Counted from the first letter of the stretch, positions 8,164-16,311 are shown. The stretch: 64,000 bases of DNA from Pseudomonadota bacterium (GCA_027487795.1 JAIYCX010000009.1:1-64000), one strand, 5' to 3'. The notes: generated by a model from the sequence alone, not told the origin. Numbers and translations: made by a program.

Positions 8164-8233
8164 TATTTTCCTTGTTATCTTTGTCCTTATCTAAGATAAT
8201 ATTCACTTAACTTAATCTCAAAATCGTATCTTT

Positions 8234-9151
8234 GTGTCCTGTCAGAAAAATAAATACTTTATTGTTTGTATACTTCTTTTAAGTAGTCAGTTTCTTAGTT
8301 CATGTTCGTTTCAGGGTTTTGGTGCAGAAGAAGCAGAGCTTAAGCGACCAGTATATCACTTTGTAAAAAAAGGTGAGAGTTTACTCGGAATCAGTAGTAA
8401 ATTTTACTCTACTCCAGATGAAGTTTTAATTTTGAACGGTTTGCAAACTGCGAAGTCACTAAGAGTTGGGCAAAAACTTTTAGTTGGTTATCGATATCCT
8501 GATGAAGATGAGAATTTAAATCCAATTAAAAAACCTAGCAAAAATCCTAGTCGAGAGGATAATTCATTAGTTCCTGAATTTAGAAATGCTTCAATAGTAG
8601 ATTCTCCTATAAAGAATGGAAATACTAGTGTTCGTAGTCCTGTCGATGAGAAGTCTGGTGGCGGCGTCTCTGTTAATAGCGTTATGTTTTCAGGTGGTAG
8701 AGTACAGTGGCCTTTAGATCGAGCAGCAAGAATTGTGTCAGGGTTTGGTCCTAGATGGGGAACTTTTCATGATGGTATTGATTTAGCTAGTCCGCAGGGA
8801 ACTCCTGTTTTAGCCGCGCATAAAGGAGTTGTTGCATATGCTGGTTCAGACTTAGGTGGTTATGGAAATTTAGTAGTTTTGAAAGGTGACGATGGTTTAA
8901 TTTCTGTATACGCTCACAACAAAAGATTAGATGTGGATCAGGGAGATAAAATATCTAAAGGTCAAAAAATAGCTGAAGTAGGAGAAACAGGAAAAGCAGA
9001 GGGACCACATCTTCATTTCGAAATAAGATCTAAAGATAAAAGAGGTAGAGCAGTAGCCGTTGATCCTATTCCTTTATTAAAACCAATCGATGAAAGACCT
9101 AGATTTCGTGTAAATGAAAGCCTTTCGCCACTACTGGCATGGCTTGAGTAG
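8234..9151 (+). CDS. LysM / M23 metallopeptidase lipoprotein (NlpD/EnvC-like)
   Basis: A 305-residue lipoprotein with lipobox LSSC and lipidated Cys24. A LysM domain (about 40-86) binds peptidoglycan, a low-complexity linker follows, and an M23 domain spans about 155-285. The zinc site looks complete: His179 and Asp183 (FHDGIDLA), His228 (VYAHN) and His259/His261 (GPHLHFE). Unlike E. coli NlpD, which has lost catalytic residues and only activates amidases, this one should be able to cut peptide cross-links. It probably acts in cell-wall remodelling at division. The start is GTG 8234. Confidence 0.88.
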   Translation: MSCQKNKYFIVCILLLSSQFLSSCSFQGFGAEEAELKRPVYHFVKKGESLLGISSKFYSTPDEVLILNGLQTAKSLRVGQKLLVGYRYPDEDENLNPIKKPSKNPSREDNSLVPEFRNASIVDSPIKNGNTSVRSPVDEKSGGGVSVNSVMFSGGRVQWPLDRAARIVSGFGPRWGTFHDGIDLASPQGTPVLAAHKGVVAYAGSDLGGYGNLVVLKGDDGLISVYAHNKRLDVDQGDKISKGQKIAEVGETGKAEGPHLHFEIRSKDKRGRAVAVDPIPLLKPIDERPRFRVNESLSPLLAWLE

Positions 9152-9198
9152 GAAGAATTGACAAAGAAAATTAAAAATAATTTACATCTATTAACTGC

Positions 9199-9227
9199 TT
9201 GATTTTTAAGGATAATTAAAATATAAT
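9199..9227 (+). promoter_or_regulatory. Promoter of tRNA-Arg
   Basis: TTGATT (9199-9204) and a perfect TATAAT (9222-9227) are separated by 17 bases and lie 27 bases before the tRNA-Arg gene. Confidence 0.75.
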
Positions 9228-9254
9228 ATGTAAGTATCTGATATTACTATATGC

Positions 9255-9328
9255 GCCTTCGTAGCTCAGTAGGATAGAGCACAGGTTTCCTAAACCTGGG
9301 GTCAGAGGTTCGAATCCTCTCGGAGGCA
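9255..9328 (+). tRNA. tRNA-Arg (anticodon CCT)
   Basis: A 74-base cloverleaf. The acceptor 9255-9261 pairs with 9321-9327 (one G-T pair) and discriminator A9328 follows. The anticodon stem CAGGT/ACCTG encloses loop TTCCTAA, giving anticodon CCT, which reads AGG. The T-arm GAGGTTCGAATCCTC is intact. CCA is not encoded. The AGG reader suits a genome rich in AGA/AGG codons. Confidence 0.93.
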
Positions 9329-9372
9329 AAGTGAGTCTAAATTACTTATATTGTTGTATTTGTTTATAGGAG

Positions 9373-9419
9373 TTACAATTTATTTAGCTTTGAAGATTAG
9401 CTGTAAGTTGTAATTTTTT
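9373..9419 (+). terminator. Terminator after tRNA-Arg
   Basis: TTACAA (9373-9378) pairs with TTGTAA (9408-9413), with further imperfect pairing inside through AGCT on both arms. A run of six T follows at 9414-9419. Confidence 0.65.
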
Positions 9420-9485
9420 AATTTAAATAAGTTGGATAGAGTATAAAACTTTATCACTAAGAAAAATGATAAGTATGGAGCTTAT

Positions 9486-9782
9486 ATGAATAAGTCGGAA
9501 TTGGTTGAAAAACTCTCAGAAAAAACAGGTGTTGGAGTTATTCAAGCAGAAGAGCTAGTAAACCTGATGTTCAATCACATGAAGGCATCACTTTTAGAAG
9601 GTGGTCGTATTGAGATTAGAGGATTTGGAAGGTTTAAGGTAAAAGAGTATGGAAGTTATTGGGGAAGAAATCCTAAAACTGGTGAAAAGATAATGGTTTC
9701 TCCAAAAAAACTGCCTACTTTTAAATTAGGTAAGGAATTAAATAAAAGATTAAATGGCGGGGAGCTACCAGGAGTAGAATAG
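9486..9782 (+). CDS. HU/IHF family DNA-binding protein
   Basis: A 98-residue nucleoid protein. The N-terminal dimerisation helices (MNKSELVEKLSEKTGV) and the beta-arm signature RIEIRGFGRFKVKEYGSYWGRNPKTGE are clear, with the Pro-containing tip region and the terminal PTFKLGKELNKRLN helix. The wording of the arm is closer to IHF than to HU, but subunit identity cannot be assigned from one gene. It bends DNA as a dimer. The window therefore encodes both an HU/IHF protein and a histone-fold protein (41988-42245). TATGGAGCTTAT upstream supplies a GGAG ribosome-binding site 5 bases before the ATG. Confidence 0.93.
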   Translation: MNKSELVEKLSEKTGVGVIQAEELVNLMFNHMKASLLEGGRIEIRGFGRFKVKEYGSYWGRNPKTGEKIMVSPKKLPTFKLGKELNKRLNGGELPGVE

Positions 9783-9789
9783 TCTATTT

Positions 9790-9829
9790 AATTATTTAAA
9801 TTAGTTATGTTATAATAGATTAAATAATT
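9790..9829 (+). promoter_or_regulatory. Extended -10 promoter inside an inverted repeat
   Basis: A TGT-TATAAT extended -10 box (9808-9816) lies 29 bases before the next start codon. It sits between complementary 9-base arms at 9790-9798 and 9821-9829, which could be an operator or the terminator stem of the HU/IHF gene. The promoter is the firmer of the two readings. Confidence 0.5.
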
Positions 9830-9844
9830 TAAGGTTTATTTTGT

Positions 9845-10219
9845 ATGTCGATTGATTATCTTGAAGATTTGGATAGAGCTATTAGTGTTGGTAAAGATTT
9901 ATATGCTTGCCCTGGGACTCAGTCATCTGAGTGGGAGATTTCTAGTGATTTAGAAACTTTAGAAAAAAAAGCCAAGAGATCTGCTAATGCTCTTAAATTC
10001 GAAGTTCACGTTTATAGATTGATCAATAAAGCAGATGTGATAACTGGAGATTCTTTTTTGGTTGTTAGAAAAATTCTTGAGCCAGGTGCTAGAGGAGAGC
10101 CAAGGTTTCAATTTGCTGTAGTTGATACTAAAGAAGCAGCTGAAATGATGAGGGACGTAAGTCAAGGTCCATCGCCATATTACGGTGCTTCAATAGAAAA
10201 GACTTTTAAACCTGAGTAG
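9845..10219 (+). CDS. Uncharacterised conserved-looking protein
   Basis: A 124-residue soluble protein I do not recognise. It has no signal peptide or membrane segment. A helical N-terminal half (LEDLDRAISVGKDLYACPG, then LETLEKKAKRSANALKF) is followed by a beta-rich half (EVHVYRLINKAD, then GDSFLVVRKI, then RFQFAVVDTKEAAEMM). It has its own extended -10 promoter and is followed after 23 bases by another small unknown gene, so the two probably form an operon. No function is proposed. Confidence 0.7.
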   Translation: MSIDYLEDLDRAISVGKDLYACPGTQSSEWEISSDLETLEKKAKRSANALKFEVHVYRLINKADVITGDSFLVVRKILEPGARGEPRFQFAVVDTKEAAEMMRDVSQGPSPYYGASIEKTFKPE

Positions 10220-10242
10220 TAAAAATACACAATAGTTATCAA

Positions 10243-10515
10243 GTGAATACAGAAAAAAACATTTTTAAGCCAAGAAGAGAAAAAGTTGCAAAAATTGTTA
10301 GTGGTAGGTACCTTCCAGGTACAAAGCCTTCTTCTTGGGATGATAGAGTTGCTGGTTATGATATAATAGAGACTTCTTCAGGAGAAAATATTTCTCTTTA
10401 TTCCGAAGGTGATCAAAGTACACCAAAAATTGGCTGGGAAATCTTACTTAGTGAAGAATTTCCTGGCGTTGATCCTTCATATAAGTGGACATTATACGGC
10501 GTTCCTAGAGATTAA
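10243..10515 (+). CDS. Uncharacterised small protein
   Basis: A 90-residue protein of unknown family starting at GTG 10243. It is soluble, with an N-terminal basic stretch (KPRREKVAKIVSGRYLPG) and a beta-rich remainder ending YKWTLYGVPRD. It is probably cotranscribed with the preceding unknown gene. It converges with recO, leaving only 9 bases between the stop codons. Confidence 0.65.
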   Translation: MNTEKNIFKPRREKVAKIVSGRYLPGTKPSSWDDRVAGYDIIETSSGENISLYSEGDQSTPKIGWEILLSEEFPGVDPSYKWTLYGVPRD

Positions 10516-10524
10516 GTTTTTTTG

Positions 10525-11259
10525 TTATTCTTCTAAAAAAGAAAAAAGTTCGCTTTTAGATTTTATAAAAACATCCATCTCCTGTTCCAGAGAATTAATT
10601 CCGTAGATTAAAGCTTTAATTAAAAAATTTCTTGGCTTTAGTTGCAGAGCTTCTTTTTTCAGAGACATTTGTGAATACCATTCAAGAAATATTTTAAGAT
10701 CTGGATTTTCAAGTCCTACATTCTTTTTTATTTCATAATCTAATAAAGAACATAGATCGATACCTAGGGCTTTACTTATTTCAAGAATGATTAATCCAAT
10801 AACTGCTAAGATTTGATCTAATAACTGAGGATCAAGTTTAGTGCTGTTTGTATTAGCTGTAGTACTACATTTCTTTAAAAATTTTATACATATTGAAAAA
10901 ATTTCTATATGTTTTATGCCATCTGTTTTAAAGAATTTTTCTAGAAATTCACATATTATATATGATAATTTTAACGAACTCAGATTATTTCTAATCTGTA
11001 TTAAGGAAGTATGATCTTTATCTAGACTATCAAGAAAAAATAAATCATTTTTTTGCCCTTTTGATAAGTTAAAAATTCCGTAGTCCAGAATTTCGATACC
11101 ACCGAAAAAACGCTTTTTACTTTTTCTAGCACCTTTTGCTAAGGCCGTGACGATCCCGCGCTCTTCTGAAAAGATATCAACAATTAGATCTGTTTCTTTA
11201 TAATTTGTGGTCTTAACCACAAGTCCTAAAGTTCTTAAAGTAGAGGACTTCTGTTCCAA
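10525..11259 (-). CDS. recO: DNA repair protein RecO
   Basis: A 244-residue RecFOR-pathway mediator that helps load RecA on SSB-coated single strands. The N-terminal OB-fold is recognisable (LRTLGLVVKTTNYKETDLIV, then RGIVTALAKGARKSKKRFFGGIEIL), followed by the helical C-terminal domain. The four zinc cysteines found in some RecO proteins are not visible. The start is TTG 11259 with AAGAG upstream, 12 bases after the mgtE stop, so recO is probably translated from the mgtE transcript. Confidence 0.88.
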   Translation of the reverse strand: MEQKSSTLRTLGLVVKTTNYKETDLIVDIFSEERGIVTALAKGARKSKKRFFGGIEILDYGIFNLSKGQKNDLFFLDSLDKDHTSLIQIRNNLSSLKLSYIICEFLEKFFKTDGIKHIEIFSICIKFLKKCSTTANTNSTKLDPQLLDQILAVIGLIILEISKALGIDLCSLLDYEIKKNVGLENPDLKIFLEWYSQMSLKKEALQLKPRNFLIKALIYGINSLEQEMDVFIKSKSELFSFLEE

Positions 11260-11271
11260 ATTAACTCTTAG

Positions 11272-12657
11272 TTATAATAAGAAGAATGTTGCGACTGAAA
11301 AATAAACAGCAATACTTAAAATATCAGTAATCGTAGTAACCAAGGGGCCAGAAGCTATGGCGGGGTCAAATCCTAATTTTATAAAAACATAAGGAAGAGT
11401 TGCTCCAAGAGCTGAAGCAAAAGTCATTGTTGTTGCAATTGAGCATCCAACTACAAGAGAGAGCATTGGATCTTTAAACATAAAATAAGATGCTGTTGCA
11501 AGTAATATAGCAAACAAACATCCTAGATATAATCCGACTAATGCTTCCTTTTTTATTCTCTGAAACACTCTAAGAGAAGCGAGTTCGCCAGTCGCTAACC
11601 CTTTTACTGTAATCGTTGATGATTGAGAACCAACATTACCCCCCATCCCAAATACCACTGGCATAAAGAAAGCAAGTGCAACAACTTTTTCTAAAGCACT
11701 TGCATATGATCCTAGTAAAATCGCTCCTAGGGTTCCTCCTATCCAACTTGCAATTAACCAAGGAAGTCTACTTTTAAGTGATGTTAATACTGTCGCCCCA
11801 ACATCATCACCTTGAGAAATACCAGCTAGTTTTGATAGGTCTTCAGCGTGTTCTTCTTGGATAACATCTAATATGTCATCGACTGTTATTATTCCTAAAA
11901 GGATATAATCGTCAGGTGATACAACCGGTAGAGATGGAATATCATAATCAGCGATTTTCCAAGCTGCTTCTTCTTGATCATCTTCTGGGTGAACATAAAC
12001 TGATAAGGGAGTCATTATTTCTGATATTTTGTCAGATTGTCCTAGCCTTAAAAGCTTTTTAAATTCAACTGTTCCTATAAGTTTACCTTTGCTGTCTGTG
12101 ACATAACAAATACTTAACTCTGTATCTTCGTGTATAGAATTATTTACTAATCCACTTCTTATTTCTTTTAGTGCTTCTTCCGCAGAATAATTAGGTTCAA
12201 TACTTAAGAACCTAGTTGTCATTATTCCTCCTGCTGTCTCCTCATCATATGAGAGAAGAGAAGTGAGTTCTTTTACTAAAGTTGCACTTAATCGTTTTAG
12301 TATTCTAACTTGTCTTCTTCTTTTTACTAATCTTAGTACTTCTGCAGCGTCATCTATTTCGATTCTTCGAATTACTGCAGCAAGTCTGGAGTCATCTAAC
12401 ATTAAAATTAGCACTGCTTTTAAATCTGTAGAAGCGAAAGCAATTAATTCAGCTACGGCATCAAGGCCTGTTAAATGTTGAAGAAAAAATTGTTGTTTGT
12501 CTTGATCTAAATTTATTAATAATTCAGATAGTACAGAGGGATGCAGAGATTCTAAAAGCTCAGTTAGCTCTTCTGAATTTTCACTCTCGGAGAGAGTCAG
12601 AGCAGATTTTAATAATTCATCTGAATACGAATATTCATGATCTTGGTCGTTAAGCAT
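11272..12657 (-). CDS. mgtE: Magnesium transporter MgtE
   Basis: A 461-residue Mg2+ channel. An N-terminal superhelical MgtE_N domain (about 25-130) is followed by two CBS domains (about 138-260, with the EETAGGIMT segment just before) and five transmembrane helices (about 285-461) including the pore motif PVVFGMGGNVGSQSST. The CBS/N domains sense cytosolic Mg2+ and gate the pore. The length matches the family. A perfect 10-bp inverted repeat lies 14 bases upstream of the start and may control it. Confidence 0.95.
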   Translation of the reverse strand: MLNDQDHEYSYSDELLKSALTLSESENSEELTELLESLHPSVLSELLINLDQDKQQFFLQHLTGLDAVAELIAFASTDLKAVLILMLDDSRLAAVIRRIEIDDAAEVLRLVKRRRQVRILKRLSATLVKELTSLLSYDEETAGGIMTTRFLSIEPNYSAEEALKEIRSGLVNNSIHEDTELSICYVTDSKGKLIGTVEFKKLLRLGQSDKISEIMTPLSVYVHPEDDQEEAAWKIADYDIPSLPVVSPDDYILLGIITVDDILDVIQEEHAEDLSKLAGISQGDDVGATVLTSLKSRLPWLIASWIGGTLGAILLGSYASALEKVVALAFFMPVVFGMGGNVGSQSSTITVKGLATGELASLRVFQRIKKEALVGLYLGCLFAILLATASYFMFKDPMLSLVVGCSIATTMTFASALGATLPYVFIKLGFDPAIASGPLVTTITDILSIAVYFSVATFFLL

Positions 12658-12670
12658 TGGAATGGAATCT

Positions 12671-12701
12671 AAAGCATTAAACTTGAGCAGCTTAATGCTT
12701 T
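12671..12701 (-). promoter_or_regulatory. Perfect inverted repeat in the mgtE 5' region
   Basis: The 10-base arms 12671-12680 and 12692-12701 are perfectly complementary across an 11-base spacer, 14 bases upstream of the mgtE start codon on the minus strand. It could be an operator, or a leader hairpin close to the ribosome-binding site. It is far too small for an M-box magnesium riboswitch. Confidence 0.45.
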
Positions 12702-12819
12702 AATACTCTTAAAAAAGCAAATTAAAATAAGTGTTCTAGAGATTTATCTGGAATTTTTTTTTGAACGTGTTAGCAGTAAGTAGTTGTTGAAATTCCTAAT
12801 ACTTGATGGAGGATCGCAT

Positions 12820-13281
12820 ATGCAGAAACTAGGTATGAATCTAGCTAGAGATTTGAATTTTGATAGTTTTTCTTCGGAATCGGGGGATTACTATTCTTCA
12901 AATTATTTTGAACCTGATGTGCTCTTACCTTCACAGTTCCATGAAGAGAAAAAAAATGGCTTATTAGGTGGGGAAAGAAAGCTTATGTCCGCAATGCTTT
13001 CTGATGGAGTTCAGACCTATATCGAGCAAGCTTTAGCTTATCTTAACGGAGATAGAGGAAGGGTTGATGCTATAGAATGGATCGAATCAAAAGATCAGGC
13101 ATATATATTTAGTTTTGACAATGTATGCTTTTCTCTAGGTATTAATCCAGAATATCTTAGACTTGGGCTTGCTAAATTAATTTTAGAGTCTAAAAGAAAA
13201 AGAAAGGAATTAATGACAACAAAATCTAAAATAGAGAGTATCGCTAGCTGGAAGAGAATTAGAAGGCCTAGAAAGGTTTAG
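12820..13281 (+). CDS. Uncharacterised protein, family member A of a convergent pair
   Basis: A 153-residue soluble protein. I chose ATG 12820 because GGAGG (12808-12812) lies 7 bases upstream; the in-frame TTG at 12784 would place this site inside the gene. The core (about 55-130) reads ERKLMSAMLSDGVQTYI, then DAIEWIESK, then FSFDNVCFSLGINPEYLRLGL. The same spacing of E-R/K-x-L, D/E-W-I, V/I-C-x-x-L and L-R recurs in the convergent neighbour at 13322-13888. Similar unnamed proteins occur, to my recollection, in deltaproteobacteria. The C-terminus is very basic (SKRKRKEL, RIRRPRKV), which suggests nucleic-acid contact. Confidence 0.72.
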   Translation: MQKLGMNLARDLNFDSFSSESGDYYSSNYFEPDVLLPSQFHEEKKNGLLGGERKLMSAMLSDGVQTYIEQALAYLNGDRGRVDAIEWIESKDQAYIFSFDNVCFSLGINPEYLRLGLAKLILESKRKRKELMTTKSKIESIASWKRIRRPRKV

Positions 13282-13321
13282 GTATTCTAATTCTCAGTAT
13301 ACATATACGAGTTGCAGTCTA

Positions 13322-13888
13322 TTAGGCTGCAGCGACTATATTATATTCAGTTTTAGTGATTTCTACCGAATTTGAAGTTGATAAGTTAGCCTGTTGTAAG
13401 TTAGCTGGCTGTATTTGAGCCGGAGACTGCATAACCCCAGATTTAACTGTTACAACTTGTGAAGTCATTACTTTAGTAGCTGCAACTTTTTCTGCAAGTA
13501 CTTTTTCAGCTATTTGAGAACCTAACATTGTTGTTGTCATTTCTGGTGTTAGCTGAGGTCTCGTTGCTTCTTGTTGAGTATTCTTAGCTAGCTTGATGTT
13601 TGTGGAGCTATTCATACCTGCGTCAAGTATCGCTCTATCTAACTGTCTAGAAACAGCTTTTCTTAATTCACTAGCATTGAAATCTAGTGCTTCGCAAATA
13701 TATAAAAAACAAAAAGTTTCTGAAGTATCCTCATCACTAAAGATCCAATCTCTAGCAGATAATTGTATTTCACCATCTCCAGTTAGAAAATCAGTTATAG
13801 CCCTTTGTAAAACCGCAGCTAGCAGTCTCTTTTCTGGGTTAAATCCGCCGTTACCTCGTTGTACACTACTGTTTGACCAAAGCCTCAT
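13322..13888 (-). CDS. Uncharacterised protein, family member B of a convergent pair
   Basis: A 188-residue protein whose residues 17-85 match the core of the convergent neighbour: EKRLLAAVLQRAITDFL, SARDWIFSDED, FCFLYICEALDFNASELRKAV. The C-terminal half (about 95-188) is Gln/Thr/Ala/Ser-rich, low-complexity and probably disordered, unlike the basic tail of its partner. It ends 40 bases from the partner's stop codon. Unknown function; the shared helical core plus different tails suggests diverged paralogues. A 441-base intergenic region lies upstream. Confidence 0.7.
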   Translation of the reverse strand: MRLWSNSSVQRGNGGFNPEKRLLAAVLQRAITDFLTGDGEIQLSARDWIFSDEDTSETFCFLYICEALDFNASELRKAVSRQLDRAILDAGMNSSTNIKLAKNTQQEATRPQLTPEMTTTMLGSQIAEKVLAEKVAATKVMTSQVVTVKSGVMQSPAQIQPANLQQANLSTSNSVEITKTEYNIVAAA

Positions 13889-14329
13889 AAATTATTTCCG
13901 CCTGATGATAGCATTATTAAAAATAAACCAGACACTCAATCCCTTTAATAAAATCTAAACCATTTACTAAGCCATTGTTAGTAGCGGTTCAATCTTAGGG
14001 AGGGCGGAGTGTGCAAAACTATGGACCAAAAGTCAATGAAAATCGTACATGAGCTAATATGTACGAAAATAATAAAAACAATATGTTATGGCTTTTTTGT
14101 CCAATATAGAACCTTTAAGCGCTGAAACGAACATCTTTCTGGTCCCATTTCAGCTCTCAACTTACCTTTTGGGGGTAAAGTCAACTAGTGTTGCATAAAA
14201 ATTACATACTACATCAAATATTACATTTTTAGTGAATTTTTAATTGAAAGCTTAATAAAAATTGGCTTGTGAAAACATTTGGTGGATGATAGTGTCATAA
14301 AAAGGCACTAAGTGGGATGAAAATGTCAT
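13889..14329. other. Intergenic region upstream of mraZ with inverted repeats
   Basis: No credible gene is seen in these 441 bases. The region must carry the promoters of the 13888 gene (minus) and mraZ (plus). An 8-bp inverted repeat (14043-14050 with 14059-14066, 8-base spacer) is the clearest palindrome. GCTGAAA at 14121-14127 has a complementary TTTCAGC some 20 bases further on. I could not identify a convincing -35/-10 pair for mraZ. Confidence 0.5.
14282..14317 (+). promoter_or_regulatory. Candidate MraZ operator (10-bp phased GTGGx boxes)
   Basis: MraZ represses its own operon by binding TGGGN-type repeats phased at 10 bp. Here GTGGA (14282) and GTGGG (14312) are exactly 30 bp apart, with weaker GTGTC (14292) and AAGGC (14302) in the same phase just before the mraZ start. 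This is a degenerate match. Confidence 0.35.
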
Positions 14330-14851
14330 ATGCCCCCTAAAATTGACAGTAGAATAATAGAAACTCCCATAATGCGTGGGTCTGAACCCTTTAAGCCTGC
14401 TTTTTATGGCAGTTTTGAACATACCTTAGATCCAAAGGGCAGGGTTTCGCTCCCATCTTCATTTAGAACAAGCCTTTCTCCCGTTGATGAGCAATCTATC
14501 ATTCTAACTAACTTCATTACTGATGGGTTTCGTTGTCTGGACGGCTTTTCATTGTCTAGTTGGAGAGTTTTTGAAGCAAAGTTAGCTGAAAAGGGTAGGT
14601 TTAATCCCGCAGTTAGACAATTAGAAAACTTTTACATCGCGAGAGCTTCCGTTTGTACCTTAGATGGCAGTGGCCGAATTAATATCCCAAGTTATCTAAG
14701 AGAATATGCAGGAATAGATAAAGATGTAGTTTTTACACCTTCTATTCATGGTTTTAGACTTTGGAGAAAAGAAGTTTGGAATTTAGTTTTCTCTCAATCA
14801 GAAGAAATGCTCCTAGAAAATCCAGCTCTTTTTGAGGGGGTAGATTCGTAA
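14330..14851 (+). CDS. mraZ: Transcriptional regulator MraZ
   Basis: A 173-residue protein with two SpoVT/AbrB-like half-domains, marked by HTLDPKGRVSLPSSFR (about 32-47) and TLDGSGRINIPSYLREYAG (about 109-127). MraZ forms dodecameric rings and represses the division/wall (dcw) cluster from repeats in its own promoter. The protein has about 24 residues before the usual start (GSFEHTLD). An internal ATG at 14372 (MRGSEPF) is a possible alternative. The stop overlaps the rsmH start (TAATG). Confidence 0.93.
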   Translation: MPPKIDSRIIETPIMRGSEPFKPAFYGSFEHTLDPKGRVSLPSSFRTSLSPVDEQSIILTNFITDGFRCLDGFSLSSWRVFEAKLAEKGRFNPAVRQLENFYIARASVCTLDGSGRINIPSYLREYAGIDKDVVFTPSIHGFRLWRKEVWNLVFSQSEEMLLENPALFEGVDS

Positions 14852-15834
14852 TGCATATTTCAGTTTTAAAAGATGAGATCGTAGAGTTTTCTTCTAATCT
14901 TAAAGGAAAAAAAGGCTATATTCTTGATTGTACCCTAGGTATGGGTGGGCATACTCGTGCCTTGCTGGGCGCGTACGAAAATTCAATTTTAGTTGGGATA
15001 GACCAAGACGGAGCTAGTTTAGAGCTTACTGATGCTTTACTTAAAGAATTCCCAAACAGATTCAAAGCTAAAAAACTAAATTTTTCAGAACTTGATCAAT
15101 TAGATTCTAATTTCAATACAGATCTTAGATCTTATGACTTGATACTTGCAGATTTAGGATTTTCAAGTTTCCAACTGGATAATCCGGAAAGGGGCCTTAG
15201 TTTTAAGTTAGATGGTCCTCTAGATATGCGCCTGGATCAAAAAGGAGCTCTTACCGCGGCGGATATTTTAAATAACTTTGCCCCTAATGATCTTAAGAGA
15301 ATATTAGCAGAAGGCGGGGTGGGCGAGGAGAGAAAGTATGTAGTTTCGGCCATTATGAATAATCGCCCATTTTCAAGAACCAAAGAATTATCCGATTTAT
15401 GTGAGAGGGTTTCAGGTGCTAGGAGACCTAAAAAAGGCAAAGCGGGCTCCTCAGGTGAGAGTCGAGGTAAGCTGACATCTGTTGTTTTTCAGGCTCTGAG
15501 AATGCATGTAAACGGCGAAAAAGAAGCACTTTCTTCACTACTTTTTAAGTCTATTTCTAGACTAGGACCTGAAGGTCGTATGTTGGTAATTTCTTTTCAC
15601 TCTGGTGAGGATAAGCTTGTCGCCGGATCCATGAGATGGTGGGCGCAAAAGCGTGGAAAGGGTGATCATCCTGAAGATGAGCCGATAGGGAAAATATTGA
15701 CACCTAAGGCGGTGATCCCAACAGAAGCAGAGATCGCAAATAATCCAAGATCCAGAAGCGCAAGATTAAGAGTTTTTGAAAGAAATAAAATACCACTTTG
15801 GCAAGAAAGAAGTCTGGTGCCAAATGCATATTAA
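14851..15834 (+). CDS. rsmH: 16S rRNA (cytosine1402-N4)-methyltransferase RsmH
   Basis: A 327-residue SAM-dependent enzyme that methylates N4 of C1402 in the decoding centre. It begins HISVLKDEIVEF and shows the SAM motif LDCTLGMGGHTRALL (about 25-39), DLILADLGFSSFQLD, RGLSFKLDGPLDMRLD and the C-terminal ISFHSGEDKLV and RSRSARLRVFER signatures. The length is typical (310-330). It follows mraZ with a one-base overlap and precedes the ftsL-like gene, the standard order at the start of a dcw cluster. Confidence 0.95.
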   Translation: MHISVLKDEIVEFSSNLKGKKGYILDCTLGMGGHTRALLGAYENSILVGIDQDGASLELTDALLKEFPNRFKAKKLNFSELDQLDSNFNTDLRSYDLILADLGFSSFQLDNPERGLSFKLDGPLDMRLDQKGALTAADILNNFAPNDLKRILAEGGVGEERKYVVSAIMNNRPFSRTKELSDLCERVSGARRPKKGKAGSSGESRGKLTSVVFQALRMHVNGEKEALSSLLFKSISRLGPEGRMLVISFHSGEDKLVAGSMRWWAQKRGKGDHPEDEPIGKILTPKAVIPTEAEIANNPRSRSARLRVFERNKIPLWQERSLVPNAY

Positions 15835-15856
15835 TGATTTATAAGGGAGAATTTAT

Positions 15857-16258
15857 ATGAGCAGTAGTCAAGTAAAAAGAGTATCAGAGATAAGAAATTT
15901 TGATAGAAGATCAACATCTGATCAGCTATCAACTACCAGGCAAGTAACGGTTAATCGACCGATTAGAGTTACCTCGCCCAGAAAGAATATTAAATCTAAG
16001 TCTCGTTCACTTGGTTTGGTATTTGCGATTTCATTATTTTCTATTCTTCTACTTAGATTATTTGTTCGTTTAGAAATTCTTGAGCTTAGTTATAAACTGG
16101 AAGAAATTAGAAGTGAGTTATTGGTTTCAGATTCTAGATTAAGAGAGCTTAAAGCTAATAAGGCATTAAGAATAAACTCTAGAAGAATTGAACAAGAAGT
16201 AGTAAGTAGAATAGGGTTGAAGGAATCTATGCCTCAGCAAATTAGAATTATTAATTAA
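15857..16258 (+). CDS. ftsL: FtsL-like divisome protein
   Basis: A 133-residue bitopic protein: a basic cytoplasmic N-terminus of about 50 residues, one transmembrane helix (SLGLVFAISLFSILLLRLFV, about 52-71), then a coiled coil with Leu heptads (LEILELSYKLEEIRSELLVSDSRLRELKANKALR) and a short tail. Position between rsmH and ftsI, size and topology are those of FtsL, whose sequence is poorly conserved, so the call rests mainly on synteny and architecture. FtsL joins FtsB/FtsQ and activates FtsWI. GGGAG lies 9 bases before the ATG. Confidence 0.75.
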   Translation: MSSSQVKRVSEIRNFDRRSTSDQLSTTRQVTVNRPIRVTSPRKNIKSKSRSLGLVFAISLFSILLLRLFVRLEILELSYKLEEIRSELLVSDSRLRELKANKALRINSRRIEQEVVSRIGLKESMPQQIRIIN

Positions 16259-16311
16259 TGTATGAAATTCTAGTAACTGAGTTTGATTATAATGTGTAAA
16301 GACGGAGCGAA

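Noticed and set aside
12671..12701. M-box magnesium riboswitch upstream of mgtE
   Set aside because: Only a 31-base inverted repeat is present and it is 14 bases from the start; an M-box needs about 160 structured bases.
14191..14219. mraZ promoter (TTGCAT with TCAAAT at 17 bp)
   Set aside because: The -10 box is too far from consensus and no independent support exists.
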